DNA of 34,510 nt from Deltaproteobacteria bacterium (GTDB taxonomy: Bacteria; Desulfobacterota; DSM-4660; Desulfatiglandales; HGW-15), in NCBI GenBank assembly GCA_016932235.1, contig JAFGDF010000099.1, positions 1-34,510 of the forward strand. The letters run 5' to 3'. Both the position numbers and the translations under genes were made by a program. Every line of letters begins with the position of its first letter. The first letter of the stretch is position 1. A model generated the notes under the pieces. That model saw nothing but the letters and a program-made list of their open reading frames with translations. It was not told the origin of the DNA and searched no databases. Below are positions 7,728 through 17,310 of this stretch, piece after piece.

Positions 7728-9602
7728 ATGTATAAGGGGGGGTATACTGGAAAAGTCCTGAGGATCAATCTGACTGGTCAGAGTTCAGTTGAAGAAGAAC
7801 TTTCTCCCGATGTGGCCAGGGATTTTATAGGGGGAGCAGGATTCGGAATTAAATACCTGTTTGACGAGGTAAAGAGGGGAACCGATCCGCTTGGTCCTGA
7901 CAATAAACTGATTTTTGCCTCCGGCCCTCTGACAGGAACCAATGTGCCATGCGCCAGCAGGATGGCTGTAACGGCCAGGTCGCCATTGACCGGCGCGGTA
8001 GGGATGTCGCTTTCGGGCGGATATTTTCCCACTGAACTTAAATTCGCCGGTTATGACGTATTGATAGTTGAGGGAAAAGCGGCGGAGCCGGTCTATATCT
8101 GGATCAAGAATGGGGAGGTCAAGTTCCGCCCCGCCAAGAAGCTGTGGGGAATGAAAACCACAGATACCCAGCAGCTTATCAAAAACGAGCTGAATGATCA
8201 GAACATCAGGATGGTATGTATAGGTCCTGCCGGGGAAAATCAGATCAGGATCGCTTCCATAATAAATGAATGGAGAGCCGTCGGGCGAAAAGGCCTGGGA
8301 GCCGTCATGGGTTCTAAAAACCTTAAGGCGATAGCCCTCAGAGGAACAGAAAAGGTAAAGATCGCTGACAAGGATAAACTCAAGGTGGCAAGAGTGGCAT
8401 TCACAAAAGCCATGAAGGAGAGCGAGGTCCTTTATCCCGCGTTTTCCAAATTAGGGACCCCCATGGTAGTTGATGCCACGTGCGCGAGCGGTATTTTTCC
8501 AACCAAGAACTATTCCGCCACAGGAGAGTATAATCCTGTCGATAAGATTGGTGTGGAAGCCCAGATGACGCGTAATGTGGGCAAAGAGCACTGTTACGGT
8601 TGTCCTGTAGGTTGCAGTCAGCTTAAACTTGCAAAGGAAGGCGCTTATGCAGGGGTGCTTACCGAGGGACCGGAATTCGAGACGATGTATTCCTATGGAG
8701 GAACGACAGGCGTAGAGAATATGGATGCGATTATTGCGGCTGACAGACTGGCCGATGAACTTGGTCTTGATACGATTTCATCAGGTGTTGCCATAGCATT
8801 TGCGATGGAGCTGTATGAGAAAGGCATTCTCACGAAGGAGGACACTGATGGATGTGAGCTTAATTTTGGAAACCACGAGGCGATGGTTTCCATTATCAGA
8901 AAAATGGCCTACAGGGAGGGAATCGGTGATCTTTTAGCCGACGGCGTCAAGGTGGCAGCTGAAAAGATAGGCAAGGGATCGGGAAAATATGCCATGCATG
9001 TTAAGGGACTTGAACTTCCGGCCTATGATGTGCGAGGGGCAAAGGCTCACGGGCTGAACTATGCCACTTCATTTACCGGAGCTGATCATTGCAGAGGATA
9101 TGCTTTCCAGGAAATATTCGGCATACCGATTCCTGAAGAAGTGGACAGGTTTGCCGTGCAAGGCAAGGGAAAGCTGACAAAATGGAACCAGGATGTGCGG
9201 ACAGCCTGCACGGATGCTCCCACAATGTGTGCTTTTCTTCTGGATATGGCGGTTCCTCATATTGCGACACAGAATACGGCCGCCTTGCTTGAAGCGGTGA
9301 CCGGGATTTCATATACGCCCGATGAAGTTATGAAGGCGGGAGAGAGGATAAATAATCTCGCGGTGGCATTTAATTCGCGCGAAGGATTCTCACGTACGGA
9401 TGATACATTGCCGTCGAGGTTGATGACTGAGCCGATCCCCGGCGGACCGTCCAAAGGCCATTTTATCAGCAAAGAGGATCTGGATCAGATGCTGGATGAA
9501 TATTATGAAGCGAGGGGCTGGGAAATCAAGACGGGCTCGCCTAGGAGGGAAAAACTCGCCGAACTGAATCTCGAATACGTGGCTGATGAATTGGGGATTT
9601 AG
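7728..9602 (+). CDS. Aldehyde:ferredoxin oxidoreductase (tungsten bis-pterin enzyme)
   Basis: Oxidises aldehydes to acids with ferredoxin as electron acceptor, or runs in reverse; cytoplasmic. 624 residues, the usual length. The order fits the family: N-terminal pterin-binding domain with GGAGFGIKYLF (35-45) and SGPLTGTNVPCASRMA (65-80), AVGRKGLGAVMGSKNLKAIA (184-203), then the [4Fe-4S] cysteines C289, C292 and C296 in CYGCPVGC, with the fourth ligand at C494 or C501 (CTDAPTMC). The AYDVRGAKAHGLNYA segment (432-446) is the second pterin-binding region. The start follows a strong AAAGGAGGT. No ferredoxin or tungstate/pterin genes are adjacent. Substrate unknown; clear relatives act on short-chain and aromatic aldehydes. 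Confidence 0.95.
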   Translation: MYKGGYTGKVLRINLTGQSSVEEELSPDVARDFIGGAGFGIKYLFDEVKRGTDPLGPDNKLIFASGPLTGTNVPCASRMAVTARSPLTGAVGMSLSGGYFPTELKFAGYDVLIVEGKAAEPVYIWIKNGEVKFRPAKKLWGMKTTDTQQLIKNELNDQNIRMVCIGPAGENQIRIASIINEWRAVGRKGLGAVMGSKNLKAIALRGTEKVKIADKDKLKVARVAFTKAMKESEVLYPAFSKLGTPMVVDATCASGIFPTKNYSATGEYNPVDKIGVEAQMTRNVGKEHCYGCPVGCSQLKLAKEGAYAGVLTEGPEFETMYSYGGTTGVENMDAIIAADRLADELGLDTISSGVAIAFAMELYEKGILTKEDTDGCELNFGNHEAMVSIIRKMAYREGIGDLLADGVKVAAEKIGKGSGKYAMHVKGLELPAYDVRGAKAHGLNYATSFTGADHCRGYAFQEIFGIPIPEEVDRFAVQGKGKLTKWNQDVRTACTDAPTMCAFLLDMAVPHIATQNTAALLEAVTGISYTPDEVMKAGERINNLAVAFNSREGFSRTDDTLPSRLMTEPIPGGPSKGHFISKEDLDQMLDEYYEARGWEIKTGSPRREKLAELNLEYVADELGI

Positions 9603-9724
9603 TTCTTACGAGGAGGTTTTTGGCATTTATTCAACAGGCTACTTAGAGGTTATTTAACCGGGATTTTGTCCTGATTAATCTATAAACAGCCATATTATGC
9701 ATTAAGGGTATAAAAAAATATTAT

Positions 9725-9759
9725 TAATAGGATGTCGGACAAAGTCCGACATCCTATTA
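9725..9759. repeat. Palindrome with GGAC-AAA-GTCC core, copy 2 (against the proA ribosome binding site)
   Basis: A perfect 16-bp stem (outer arm TAATAGGATGTCGGAC) around AAA, ending directly against the AGGGAGAT Shine-Dalgarno of proA. It lacks a following T-run. The rest of 9603-9769 shows nothing else. Confidence 0.85.
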
Positions 9760-9769
9760 GGGAGATAAA

Positions 9770-11056
9770 ATGATCAGTGATATCGCGAAGAGCTGTCGGG
9801 AAGCGTCAATCATTACTGCGACGCTGAGCAGTGAGATGAAAAATCTCGCATTGAGAACGATCGCCAAGGCATTAGGGACCAAGGGTGAGGCCATCTTAAG
9901 AGCTAACATGGAGGATCTGAAGAAGGCGCGGGAGGAAGGTCTCAGGGATGTGTTGTATAAAAGGCTGAAATTCGATGAGGAAAAACTCGCCTCTTCCATC
10001 GAAGGTGTCACATCTCTGATCCAGCTTCCAGATCCCGTGGGGATATTGCAGATGGAGACAGAACTTGATGACGGACTCATTCTGAGGCGGTTTAGCTGTC
10101 CCATAGGGGTGCTGGGTATCGTTTTCGAATCGCGGCCGGACGCGCTTGTCCAGATATCGTGCCTGGCCCTTAAAAGCGGTAATACGGTTTTGCTTAAAGG
10201 TGGTGCCGAGGCGTTGAATACCAATCGCGTTCTGTTTGAGATCATTAACGATGCCGCCATTTCCGAGGGTCTGCCCAAAGGATGGATGAGTTTGCTTGAA
10301 ACGCGTGATGAGGTCACGGAGATGCTGTCTCTGCATCATGTCATTGACCTCATAATTCCCAGAGGGTCTAATGAGTTCGTGCAGTATATCATGCGAAACA
10401 CAAAGATCCCTGTTCTGGGACATGCTGATGGAATTTGCCATGTTTATGTGGATTCGAAAGCGGATATGGATATGGCCGCGCAGATCGTATATGATTCGAA
10501 ATGCCAGTATCCCGCCGTATGTAATGCCGTGGAAACACTGCTTTTACACACTGACATAGCAGAGAAATTTCTCCTTTTGATAAAGAGCAGGTTTGATGAT
10601 GCCCATGTTGAGATACGCGGAGATGAGACGGTACAAAGCTATATCAATTGCAAATCGGCCCAACAGTCAGACTGGCAGACAGAATATAATGATCTGATAA
10701 TTTCCATTAAGATCGTCAGGAGTGTGGATGAGGCGATCGCACATATCAATCTCTACGGATCGCATCACACCGATGCAATCGTGACGGAAGATCAGAATAC
10801 CGCCGATAGATTTACAGGTCTTGTTGATTCAGCAAATGTCTTTTTAAACTGTTCAACACGATTTTCAGATGGTTTTCGATACGGGCTTGGTGCAGAAGTC
10901 GGAATAAGCACCAATAAGATTCACGCAAGAGGTCCGGTGGGTCTGGAAGGATTGACCATCTATAAATGGAGATTGGATGGGAAAGGACACGTCGTGGCGG
11001 ATTATGCCGGCCCTGGTTCCCGGAAATTCAAGCACAGGAAGGTAATAAATGCGTGA
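9770..11056 (+). CDS. proA: Gamma-glutamyl phosphate reductase
   Basis: Second step of proline synthesis: reduces gamma-glutamyl phosphate to glutamate semialdehyde with NADPH. 428 residues, typical length. An aldehyde-dehydrogenase-fold protein with GVLGIVFESRPDALVQI (113-129), LKGGAEALNTN (142-152), DLIIPRGSNEFVQYI (193-207), and the catalytic C251 in YPAVCNAVETLL. The C-terminal end has FSDGFRYGLGAEVGIST and HARGPVGLEGLT. AGGGAGAT precedes the ATG. It overlaps proB by 8 bp, so the two are translationally coupled. Gene order here is proA then proB, the reverse of the E. coli operon. Confidence 0.97.
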   Translation: MISDIAKSCREASIITATLSSEMKNLALRTIAKALGTKGEAILRANMEDLKKAREEGLRDVLYKRLKFDEEKLASSIEGVTSLIQLPDPVGILQMETELDDGLILRRFSCPIGVLGIVFESRPDALVQISCLALKSGNTVLLKGGAEALNTNRVLFEIINDAAISEGLPKGWMSLLETRDEVTEMLSLHHVIDLIIPRGSNEFVQYIMRNTKIPVLGHADGICHVYVDSKADMDMAAQIVYDSKCQYPAVCNAVETLLLHTDIAEKFLLLIKSRFDDAHVEIRGDETVQSYINCKSAQQSDWQTEYNDLIISIKIVRSVDEAIAHINLYGSHHTDAIVTEDQNTADRFTGLVDSANVFLNCSTRFSDGFRYGLGAEVGISTNKIHARGPVGLEGLTIYKWRLDGKGHVVADYAGPGSRKFKHRKVINA

Positions 11057-12176
11057 TTTTACTAATACGAAGCGAATTGTCATTAAGGTAGGCACCAATA
11101 TTCTGTCGGACGGCAATCTGATTGACGTAAACTTTATCGGCCAGATAGCAGAACAGATTTCAAGCCTTGTCAGGAAAGGGAAGCATGTTATTCTCGTAAC
11201 ATCAGGGGCCATCGGCATGGGGGCCAGAAAACTCAGGCTCCAGCCCAAAACCAGCAGCATTAAAAAGCGTCAGGCGTGCGCGGCAGTCGGCCAGGGTTTC
11301 TTGATGCATGAATATCAGGAGGCATTTGACAGATATGACCAAAAAGTAGGTCAGGTGCTGATTACGAACGCCATACTTAATAACCGTAAATACTATGTTA
11401 ACCTTAAGAATTGCGTTGAAACAATGCTTGCAATGGGAGTGTTGCCCATTGTCAATGAAAATGACTGTGTATCCATAGAAGAGATTGACCTGGCTTTCGG
11501 CGACAACGATAAGCTTTCAGCGCTTGTGGCGTCAAAGATTGACGCGGAACTCCTGGTCATACTGACCGATGTGGAGGGCCTTTACGATAAAAATCCACGC
11601 AAGAGCAGAAGCGCGAAAATGATCGAAACAGTGTTTGAGATCACAGAAGAGATTGAGGAAATGGCGGGAAGGGCAGGTTCTTATGTGGGGACCGGCGGTA
11701 TGAAGGCAAAGATAAACGCTATTAAGATCGCTTCCCAGGCAGGATGTAAGGTTATCCTGGCGCATGGACGCGTAAAGAATGTTATAAATGAGATAATCTC
11801 AGGGGAAAAAATAGGGACTTTATTTCTTCCAAAGCGGAGCCTGAGCAACAGGAAACGATGGATTTTAAATACAAAGTCCAATGGGTCTGTTTTCCTTGAT
11901 GACGGTGCGGTTCAGGCGGTTTGTCAGAACAGAAGCCTGCTTCCGGTTGGTATTACAGGAAAGCGTGGAAATTTTAAAAAAGGAGATATTTTGGAGATTT
12001 GCGATCAAACGGGGAGTGTTGTCGGAAAAGGGATTACCGCATTTTCCTCAGGGCAGATAGGTAAAATGTTGTCAAAGCAAAAGGAATCGGTTTTGGAAAG
12101 AAGCGAAGTCGATAAAAAGATACCCATAAAACGGAAGGCAGTGGTACACGCAAATGACCTGGTCCTCATTTCATGA
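11049..12176 (+). CDS. proB: Glutamate 5-kinase with C-terminal PUA domain
   Basis: First step of proline synthesis: phosphorylates glutamate with ATP; normally feedback-inhibited by proline. 375 residues. An amino-acid-kinase fold with VIKVGTNIL (11-19), VTSGAIGMGARKL near 50-62, the substrate loop NENDCVSIEEIDLAFGDNDK near 137-156, and LTDVEGLYDKNP followed by GTGGMKAKI. Residues from about 280 form the PUA domain (VGITGKRGNFKKGDILEI), which is present in full-length bacterial enzymes. Its start lies inside the end of proA (8-bp overlap), preceded by GGAAGGT. No terminator-like hairpin directly follows. Confidence 0.97.
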   Translation: MRDFTNTKRIVIKVGTNILSDGNLIDVNFIGQIAEQISSLVRKGKHVILVTSGAIGMGARKLRLQPKTSSIKKRQACAAVGQGFLMHEYQEAFDRYDQKVGQVLITNAILNNRKYYVNLKNCVETMLAMGVLPIVNENDCVSIEEIDLAFGDNDKLSALVASKIDAELLVILTDVEGLYDKNPRKSRSAKMIETVFEITEEIEEMAGRAGSYVGTGGMKAKINAIKIASQAGCKVILAHGRVKNVINEIISGEKIGTLFLPKRSLSNRKRWILNTKSNGSVFLDDGAVQAVCQNRSLLPVGITGKRGNFKKGDILEICDQTGSVVGKGITAFSSGQIGKMLSKQKESVLERSEVDKKIPIKRKAVVHANDLVLIS

Positions 12177-12380
12177 CAATATCCATTTCTATTACCATTA
12201 AAGCGCTTCCCTTTTTTGTGCTCTTTTCTATTGCGTTATCAGACTTCATAAAAAGAGCACGTTCAGTTAGTTATACTTCTTTGTCAATTTATAAATTATT
12301 GGGGTATGTCTCTTCTTTACCATATAATACGAAAATGGGTTTTAATATACGCCGGTATGAGATTCAGCGTTATGTCTAAA

Positions 12381-12598
12381 GATCGCGGTATGGGGTGCCC
12401 TTTTTACGGTCGAACTCGTTCCTGGCTTGTTTATCGCACAAAGCCTTACGAGGCGGGCGGAAGGTCATCTAAGTTGTTACAAAGAAGGATCAAGGCGGAA
12501 TGACCGGAGAAGGCGCCCGCCCGCCTGGCATGCAACTTACGCTATTATTTTGCTACCCGGGGTCTTCGCCGTTAAAAAGGGCTCTCCATACCGCAATC
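12381..12598. mobile_element. 218-bp MITE-like element with imperfect terminal inverted repeats
   Basis: The left arm, 12381-12414 (gatcgcggtatgg...cgaa), and the right arm, 12565-12598 read in reverse complement (gattgcggtatgg...), share CGGTATGG, GCCCTTTTT and ACGG-CGAA with two mismatches and two one-base gaps over the core ~30 bases. A second nested pair inside, AGGCGGGCGG near 12451 and its complement near 12523, and a third (GGTCAT/ATGACC) mean the element could fold into one branched structure. No transposase or convincing ORF lies inside. No clear target-site duplication was found. It fills most of the 444-bp gap 12177-12620 between proB and the LysR gene. Confidence 0.6.
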
Positions 12599-12620
12599 CT
12601 GCGACCACAGGGTGTTATTT

Positions 12621-13538
12621 TCATGAATTGTGGAGGCCCAAAGGGCCATGAGTGTTTAACATCAAATCAATAAATGCCTGTTTATGGGGCTGCAATACCT
12701 TGTTTTTATGCATTATAATAGAGATATATTCCTCCGTTTCCACGAGGTGATTGATTGGAATAATCGATAGATTACGCTTCCTCAGGGAGTCTAGGCAAAA
12801 TCCTGCTGATGCGAAGGCGATGCCAAGACCCATTTCCACGTATTTTGATCCAAGCACTATGGTAGATGTCTCCATGAATACCCGTGGCTTAAGGCCTTGT
12901 TTTTCAAGTTGATGAGCAAAAACCGTGTGCAGTTTATGCCCTGATTGTTTTGGTGGAAAGATCATAGGATAGTTAACAATTTTTTCAAGTGTGATTTCTT
13001 TCTCCATTGTTAATGGATGATTAATTGGGGTGACTAAAACTAAATCAGCTTTTTTCCAAGGTATTTTGATTAGATCACTTGGTATCATTTCCTCAATAAA
13101 GATACCAAAATCAACATCTCCTGATTGTATTTGAGGAATAATCTCCTGCAAAGAACATTCAAATAATCCTAGATTAATAAATGGATATTTATTTGTATAG
13201 GTCCTAATAGTTTCAGGCAGTAGGAAGTAGAATGAGGCAAACTGGCCGGCAATCCTTAACCGCTCAAACCTGTCCCTTGCGATTTCATAAAGATCCTCAG
13301 TTAACTCCTGATGTTGTTTTAGCAGGTTATCAACGAATGAGAACAAACGTTCACCGGCTAAGGTTAATCTTAATTGCTTTTTTCCTATTCTTTCAAAAAA
13401 CAAACAGTTAAACTCATTTTCCAGAGATTTAATTTGCTGACTGAGAGCAGATTGTGTACGAAAAGTTCGTTTCGCGGCTTTTGTGAAACTCCCACTTATC
13501 GCGGTCTCATAAAATCCTAATAATTGTTGCCATTCCAT
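12621..13538 (-). CDS. LysR-family transcriptional regulator
   Basis: 305 residues. The N-terminal winged helix-turn-helix spans about 1-60 (FYETAISGSFTKAAKR, then TQSALSQQIKSLENEF, FFERIGKKQLRLTLAGERLF), a textbook LysR DNA-binding domain. A linker helix and a two-lobed periplasmic-binding-like effector domain follow to the end. It is divergent from the solute-binding/FAD/permease/UroD cluster with a 308-bp AT-rich gap, the standard arrangement for a LysR regulator controlling its neighbour. The effector is probably the cluster's substrate or a product (inference). Good start: the ATG opens the usual MxxxxLxxFxxT pattern. Confidence 0.93.
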   Translation of the reverse strand: MEWQQLLGFYETAISGSFTKAAKRTFRTQSALSQQIKSLENEFNCLFFERIGKKQLRLTLAGERLFSFVDNLLKQHQELTEDLYEIARDRFERLRIAGQFASFYFLLPETIRTYTNKYPFINLGLFECSLQEIIPQIQSGDVDFGIFIEEMIPSDLIKIPWKKADLVLVTPINHPLTMEKEITLEKIVNYPMIFPPKQSGHKLHTVFAHQLEKQGLKPRVFMETSTIVLGSKYVEMGLGIAFASAGFCLDSLRKRNLSIIPINHLVETEEYISIIMHKNKVLQPHKQAFIDLMLNTHGPLGLHNS

Positions 13539-13846
13539 AATGGGTTTTTATTAATTATTTTAATGATTATTATAAAAACAATTAAATTGATTTTTATCAA
13601 AAATTACAACTATCATCAAAATATTTTTCACAACATCATAATTTTTCTTCGCTTTTACTGTTAAAAAATCTCGGAGGATTGATTTTCGGATAATAAGGGC
13701 TACGTGTTTAGGAATTTATCCTTTCTAAATATACAAAATACAAAAGGTTCAATTGGAGGAGGTGATGCGAAGTAATTAGAGGATTTTACACCGTGTTAGT
13801 TTTCGTTCATACCTGAATACAATATTAATTTAAAGGAGGAATAGCG
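13539..13846. promoter_or_regulatory. Divergent control region between the LysR gene and the transport cluster
   Basis: An AT-rich 308-bp gap. A dyad TTGAT-TTTT-ATCAA lies at 13587-13600, about 50 bases from the LysR start, and has the T-N11-A shape of a LysR site. A very strong ribosome binding sequence (GGAGGAGGTG) near 13756 precedes a four-codon ORF (MRSN), possibly a leader or chance. The solute-binding gene itself has AAAGGAGGAATAGCG before its ATG. Confidence 0.4.
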
Positions 13847-15424
13847 ATGAGACAGGAAAGGTTGGGAAAAAGACATATCATTCTGCTACCGATACTACTG
13901 GCCCTAATGCTGGTGTCAACGGTACTATTAGAAACCTTTAGCGAGACCTCCGCCACTGCCACCGAAAGCGGCGGTATTCTGAGACTTATCGACAAACCAC
14001 AGGTACAGAATCTCGGGTATCCGGGTAAACCGCAGGGTCCTAGTGATATGACCTATATCAGACCCTGTTGTGAATTCCTCCTGAACTATGATCCGAAAGG
14101 CACGGGGGAGACCGTCCCGGAGTTAGCGGAAAGTTGGGAATGGAGCAGTGATTATCTGCATACAACTATGAAACTGAAAAAGGGGATAAAGTTTCATGAT
14201 GGGACAGATTTTAATGCCGAAGCGGTAAAATTCAACCTTGATCTGCAAGGGGGAGGAGCCAGGGGCGAGCTAAGGTTACTTGAATCAGTAGATGTAATCG
14301 ATAACTACACCATAAGGCTAAATTGGAAAGCTTTTGAAAATAACTTGCTGGGCGGTCTGATGGCACCGTGCGGCTGGATGGTATCGCCAGCCGCAATCAA
14401 AAAGATGGGTAAAGATGCCATATTGCATCCGGTGGGAACCGGCCCTTTCAAGTTCGTCAATTATCAGACAGACACTCTACTAAAATACACCAAGTGGGAA
14501 GGCTACTGGCAGGAGGGTAAACCTTATCTGGATGGCCTCGAATTCGTTTTTATCAAAGACCCGGTAACGCAACTCGCGTCTTTTAAGGCAGGAGAAGCTC
14601 AGGTTATCGACGTGGTTTCCGCAAAGGACGCAGGTGAGTTGATATCAATGGATAAATACGATTATGAAGCGTATCCGGGGCAGCTGTTTGGACTGGCTGG
14701 TGATAGCGCTAATCCTGATTCTCATTACTCGAATATAAAGGTGCGGCAGGCAATTGCCTATGCTCTTGATACTGTGGCGATAGCTAAAGCAGTGGGATTT
14801 GGCCTGTATGATTCCACGAACCAGTTTTCATTACCCGGGAGCCCTTGGTATAACCCGGATGTTAAAGGTTATCCTTATAATCCCGATAAAGCCAAAGAAT
14901 TGCTAAAAGAGGCAGGATATGCCAGCGGGTTCAACACGACGATTCTCTATAACTCCGCTGATCCGGTGCAAGTCTCAATGATGGCCGCAGTACAAGGATA
15001 TCTGGCTGATGTCGATATCAAGGCTAAATTGGATGCTGCGGATCCGGCACGCTTCAATACGATCACGAGCGGAGGCTGGAACGATGCGCTAGTATATTTC
15101 TGGACACCCGTTAAACGAGGGGTCGGGGCGACATATTTCAAATCCTTTATGTCAGCAGAGTCCTTCATCTATACCCCTAAAAGCATCTGGATTCCCGATG
15201 CTTTTACCGAGCTTTTTAATAAAATTAAAATTGAGCCTGACGACGCTAAAGCAGCAGCTGAAGCCAAAGAACTAAATAAATTGGTAATAGATGATTACTG
15301 CATGGCTATTCCTATAATGGCGCCAATTACTTTCAGGTTCAACACCAGAAATGTGAAAGATTTAGACCTTTTTAAATACGATATCGGCGGCTGGCGCCCG
15401 GAGAACGCATGGTTGAGCAAATAG
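13847..15424 (+). CDS. ABC transporter substrate-binding protein, family 5 (peptide/nickel/solute type)
   Basis: 525 residues. A signal peptide covers about 1-37: positive start RQERLGKRH, hydrophobic core, small residues at ETSATA. No lipobox cysteine is present, so a free periplasmic protein is expected, as in Gram-negative cells. The mature part has the family-5 hallmarks: LAESWEWSSD, KLKKGIKFHDGTDFNAEAVKF near 110-130, and VRQAIAYALD near 300. Family members bind peptides, nickel, heme, opines, sugars or other solutes, so the ligand cannot be read from sequence. First gene of the plus-strand cluster, before the FAD protein and two permeases. The start has a strong AAAGGAGG. Confidence 0.92.
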   Translation: MRQERLGKRHIILLPILLALMLVSTVLLETFSETSATATESGGILRLIDKPQVQNLGYPGKPQGPSDMTYIRPCCEFLLNYDPKGTGETVPELAESWEWSSDYLHTTMKLKKGIKFHDGTDFNAEAVKFNLDLQGGGARGELRLLESVDVIDNYTIRLNWKAFENNLLGGLMAPCGWMVSPAAIKKMGKDAILHPVGTGPFKFVNYQTDTLLKYTKWEGYWQEGKPYLDGLEFVFIKDPVTQLASFKAGEAQVIDVVSAKDAGELISMDKYDYEAYPGQLFGLAGDSANPDSHYSNIKVRQAIAYALDTVAIAKAVGFGLYDSTNQFSLPGSPWYNPDVKGYPYNPDKAKELLKEAGYASGFNTTILYNSADPVQVSMMAAVQGYLADVDIKAKLDAADPARFNTITSGGWNDALVYFWTPVKRGVGATYFKSFMSAESFIYTPKSIWIPDAFTELFNKIKIEPDDAKAAAEAKELNKLVIDDYCMAIPIMAPITFRFNTRNVKDLDLFKYDIGGWRPENAWLSK

Positions 15425-15527
15425 CGTAATAATGCATTAAGCGGTAAACCAGAATGAGCGTATGGTCCGGGGGCTATACGCCCATTTTGTAGTGTTGACA
15501 ATATCATTAAGATCAGGAAGGTAGAAG

Positions 15528-17255
15528 ATGATTCCGAATACGAGAGAAGTGCTCATAAATACTGATATTTTGGTTATTGGCGGCGGACTAGCCGGTTTCT
15601 TTGCGGCTATTAAAGCGAGAGAGAAGGGTCTCGAAGTAATTATAACAGACAAGGCCTATGTAGGCAGGTCCGGTGGCTCACATTTTGGAGAAGGTGAACT
15701 TTTTCATTTCGGATCAAATAGTGAGCGCCAGTTTAAAAATTTTTTAAATGATTTCAGCATAAGAAGTGAATATCTCAATAACCGTGAATGGGACGAAATC
15801 TGCATTAGAGAATCTCATGATAGGCTTGATGACCTTGTTTCATGGGGTGCCAAGTTTGTTGAATGGACACCATATAAGGCTGCAAATTATGAAATTAAGG
15901 CTTTAGCCTACCGGCAATTTTTACCTAAGTTTAGGGAAAAGGCATTGGAGATGGGAATAACAGTTCTTGACAGAATTATGTTGTGCGATCTGCTTAAACA
16001 GGATGAAAGAATTGTCGGAGCGATAGGATTTCATACTACTACCGGTGACTTGCACATTTTTCAATCCAAAGCTACAGTGATATGTACCGGCGGCAGTTCC
16101 TTGAAAAGAGGGAATCAGCCCAGTTATTACTGGTCAGCCGACGGACCGGCTATGGCGTACCGAGCTGGTGCTGAAATTGCGGGGCAGGAATTCATCGCTG
16201 CAATGGAAGGAACCGATCGAGCCAAATATCAGGAGCGGGTGTCAAAAAATCAAGGGAAAGCGTTTGATGGTAAAATAGTGGATATCTTATCTCGTTTCCC
16301 TTACGCGCGTGGCGGTTCGGGCTGGTCGAGACCCACTCTTAACGCCGAGGGTGGGCCTATACTTGATCCGGTCTGGGAAGTCCATTTGGGCCGGGCTCCT
16401 CTCTATGCCGATTTTGATACTTTTACTCCGCAACAAATGGCGGGGATTCACAATTATTTAGAAAGATTGGGGGATTTTAGAGATCAAAAAGTTGGTTTTG
16501 ATGTATCTCAAGGTGGCAAGATACAGTTTCCCGGAACAATGATAGTATTGACTTCTGTTCCTGGCGGGGGATCGGGCATCTGGCCAATTGATAAAAATTG
16601 TGCCTCGGTTTTACCCGGGCTTTATATGGCCGGTGACTGTTGCGCCACTATGGCATCCGGTTCAGCATATATAGGAAAGGGGTGGGGGCATAACCACGCC
16701 GCAGTCACAGGAACCAGAGCTGGCCTGGCGGCTGCTGAGTACTCGGTTAAATATGAAACTACTGTAATGGATAAAAAAGAGCTGGCCGGGATAAAGGAGA
16801 GCATAAGTACCCCTATAAGTCGTAAGGGCGGTTTCAGTCCGGGCTGGGTAACGCAGGTTCTTCACGGTTTTACCGTACCTTATTTTATCTTTGGGATAAA
16901 GAAGGATGAGCGGTTATCAGCAGCATTGACCTTTGTTGAGTTTATCAACCGGCACCTGATACCCAAGCTTATGGCCAAGGATGCTCACGAATGGCGTATG
17001 GCACAGGAAACAAAGAATATGGCCCTCACAGCTGAAATGATGCTCCGGTCCTCACTTTTCAGAACCGAAAGCCGCGGCTCTCATTATAGAGAAGATTATC
17101 CTAGGCGGGATGATCCGACATGGCTGGCATGGGTAAAAATAAAGAGGGAACAGGATGAAATGAACATTTATAAACAGCCTGTTCCTAAAGAATGGTGGCC
17201 TGATCTCACCAAGTCATACGAAGACAGATATCCTAATTTGCTTCCTGGCGAATAA
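15528..17255 (+). CDS. FAD-dependent oxidoreductase of the fumarate reductase / AprA superfamily
   Basis: 575 residues, cytoplasmic, no signal peptide. An N-terminal FAD-binding Rossmann motif, ILVIGGGLAGFFAAIKA (14-30), is followed by a DKAYVGRSGG turn. A late FAD-contact region reads LYMAGDCCA...GHNHAAVTGTRAG. The C-terminal helical tail has WRMAQETKNMALTAEMMLRSSLFRTESRGSHYR, as in succinate dehydrogenase/fumarate reductase and AprA flavoproteins. It is followed 55 bp later by a small 2[4Fe-4S] ferredoxin, which together mimics the AprA-AprB pair. It is probably not adenylylsulfate reductase itself, because it sits in a transporter/UroD cluster without sat or qmo genes. Likely reduces or oxidises the imported compound. 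AAGGTAGAAG precedes the ATG. Confidence 0.88.
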   Translation: MIPNTREVLINTDILVIGGGLAGFFAAIKAREKGLEVIITDKAYVGRSGGSHFGEGELFHFGSNSERQFKNFLNDFSIRSEYLNNREWDEICIRESHDRLDDLVSWGAKFVEWTPYKAANYEIKALAYRQFLPKFREKALEMGITVLDRIMLCDLLKQDERIVGAIGFHTTTGDLHIFQSKATVICTGGSSLKRGNQPSYYWSADGPAMAYRAGAEIAGQEFIAAMEGTDRAKYQERVSKNQGKAFDGKIVDILSRFPYARGGSGWSRPTLNAEGGPILDPVWEVHLGRAPLYADFDTFTPQQMAGIHNYLERLGDFRDQKVGFDVSQGGKIQFPGTMIVLTSVPGGGSGIWPIDKNCASVLPGLYMAGDCCATMASGSAYIGKGWGHNHAAVTGTRAGLAAAEYSVKYETTVMDKKELAGIKESISTPISRKGGFSPGWVTQVLHGFTVPYFIFGIKKDERLSAALTFVEFINRHLIPKLMAKDAHEWRMAQETKNMALTAEMMLRSSLFRTESRGSHYREDYPRRDDPTWLAWVKIKREQDEMNIYKQPVPKEWWPDLTKSYEDRYPNLLPGE

Positions 17256-17310
17256 AAAACCCAGAATATCATTCTTTCATTGAGAAATTGGTCATTTAGG
17301 AGAAGATAAA

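Noticed and set aside
12173..12379. 68-codon plus-strand ORF overlapping the proB stop
   Set aside because: Low-complexity hydrophobic translation, no ribosome binding site and no family; it runs into the 218-bp repeat element. Treated as noncoding.
12306..12651. Two overlapping ORFs within the inverted-repeat element
   Set aside because: They follow repeat structure (arms and nested palindromes) and show no coding pattern; translations of repeat DNA only.
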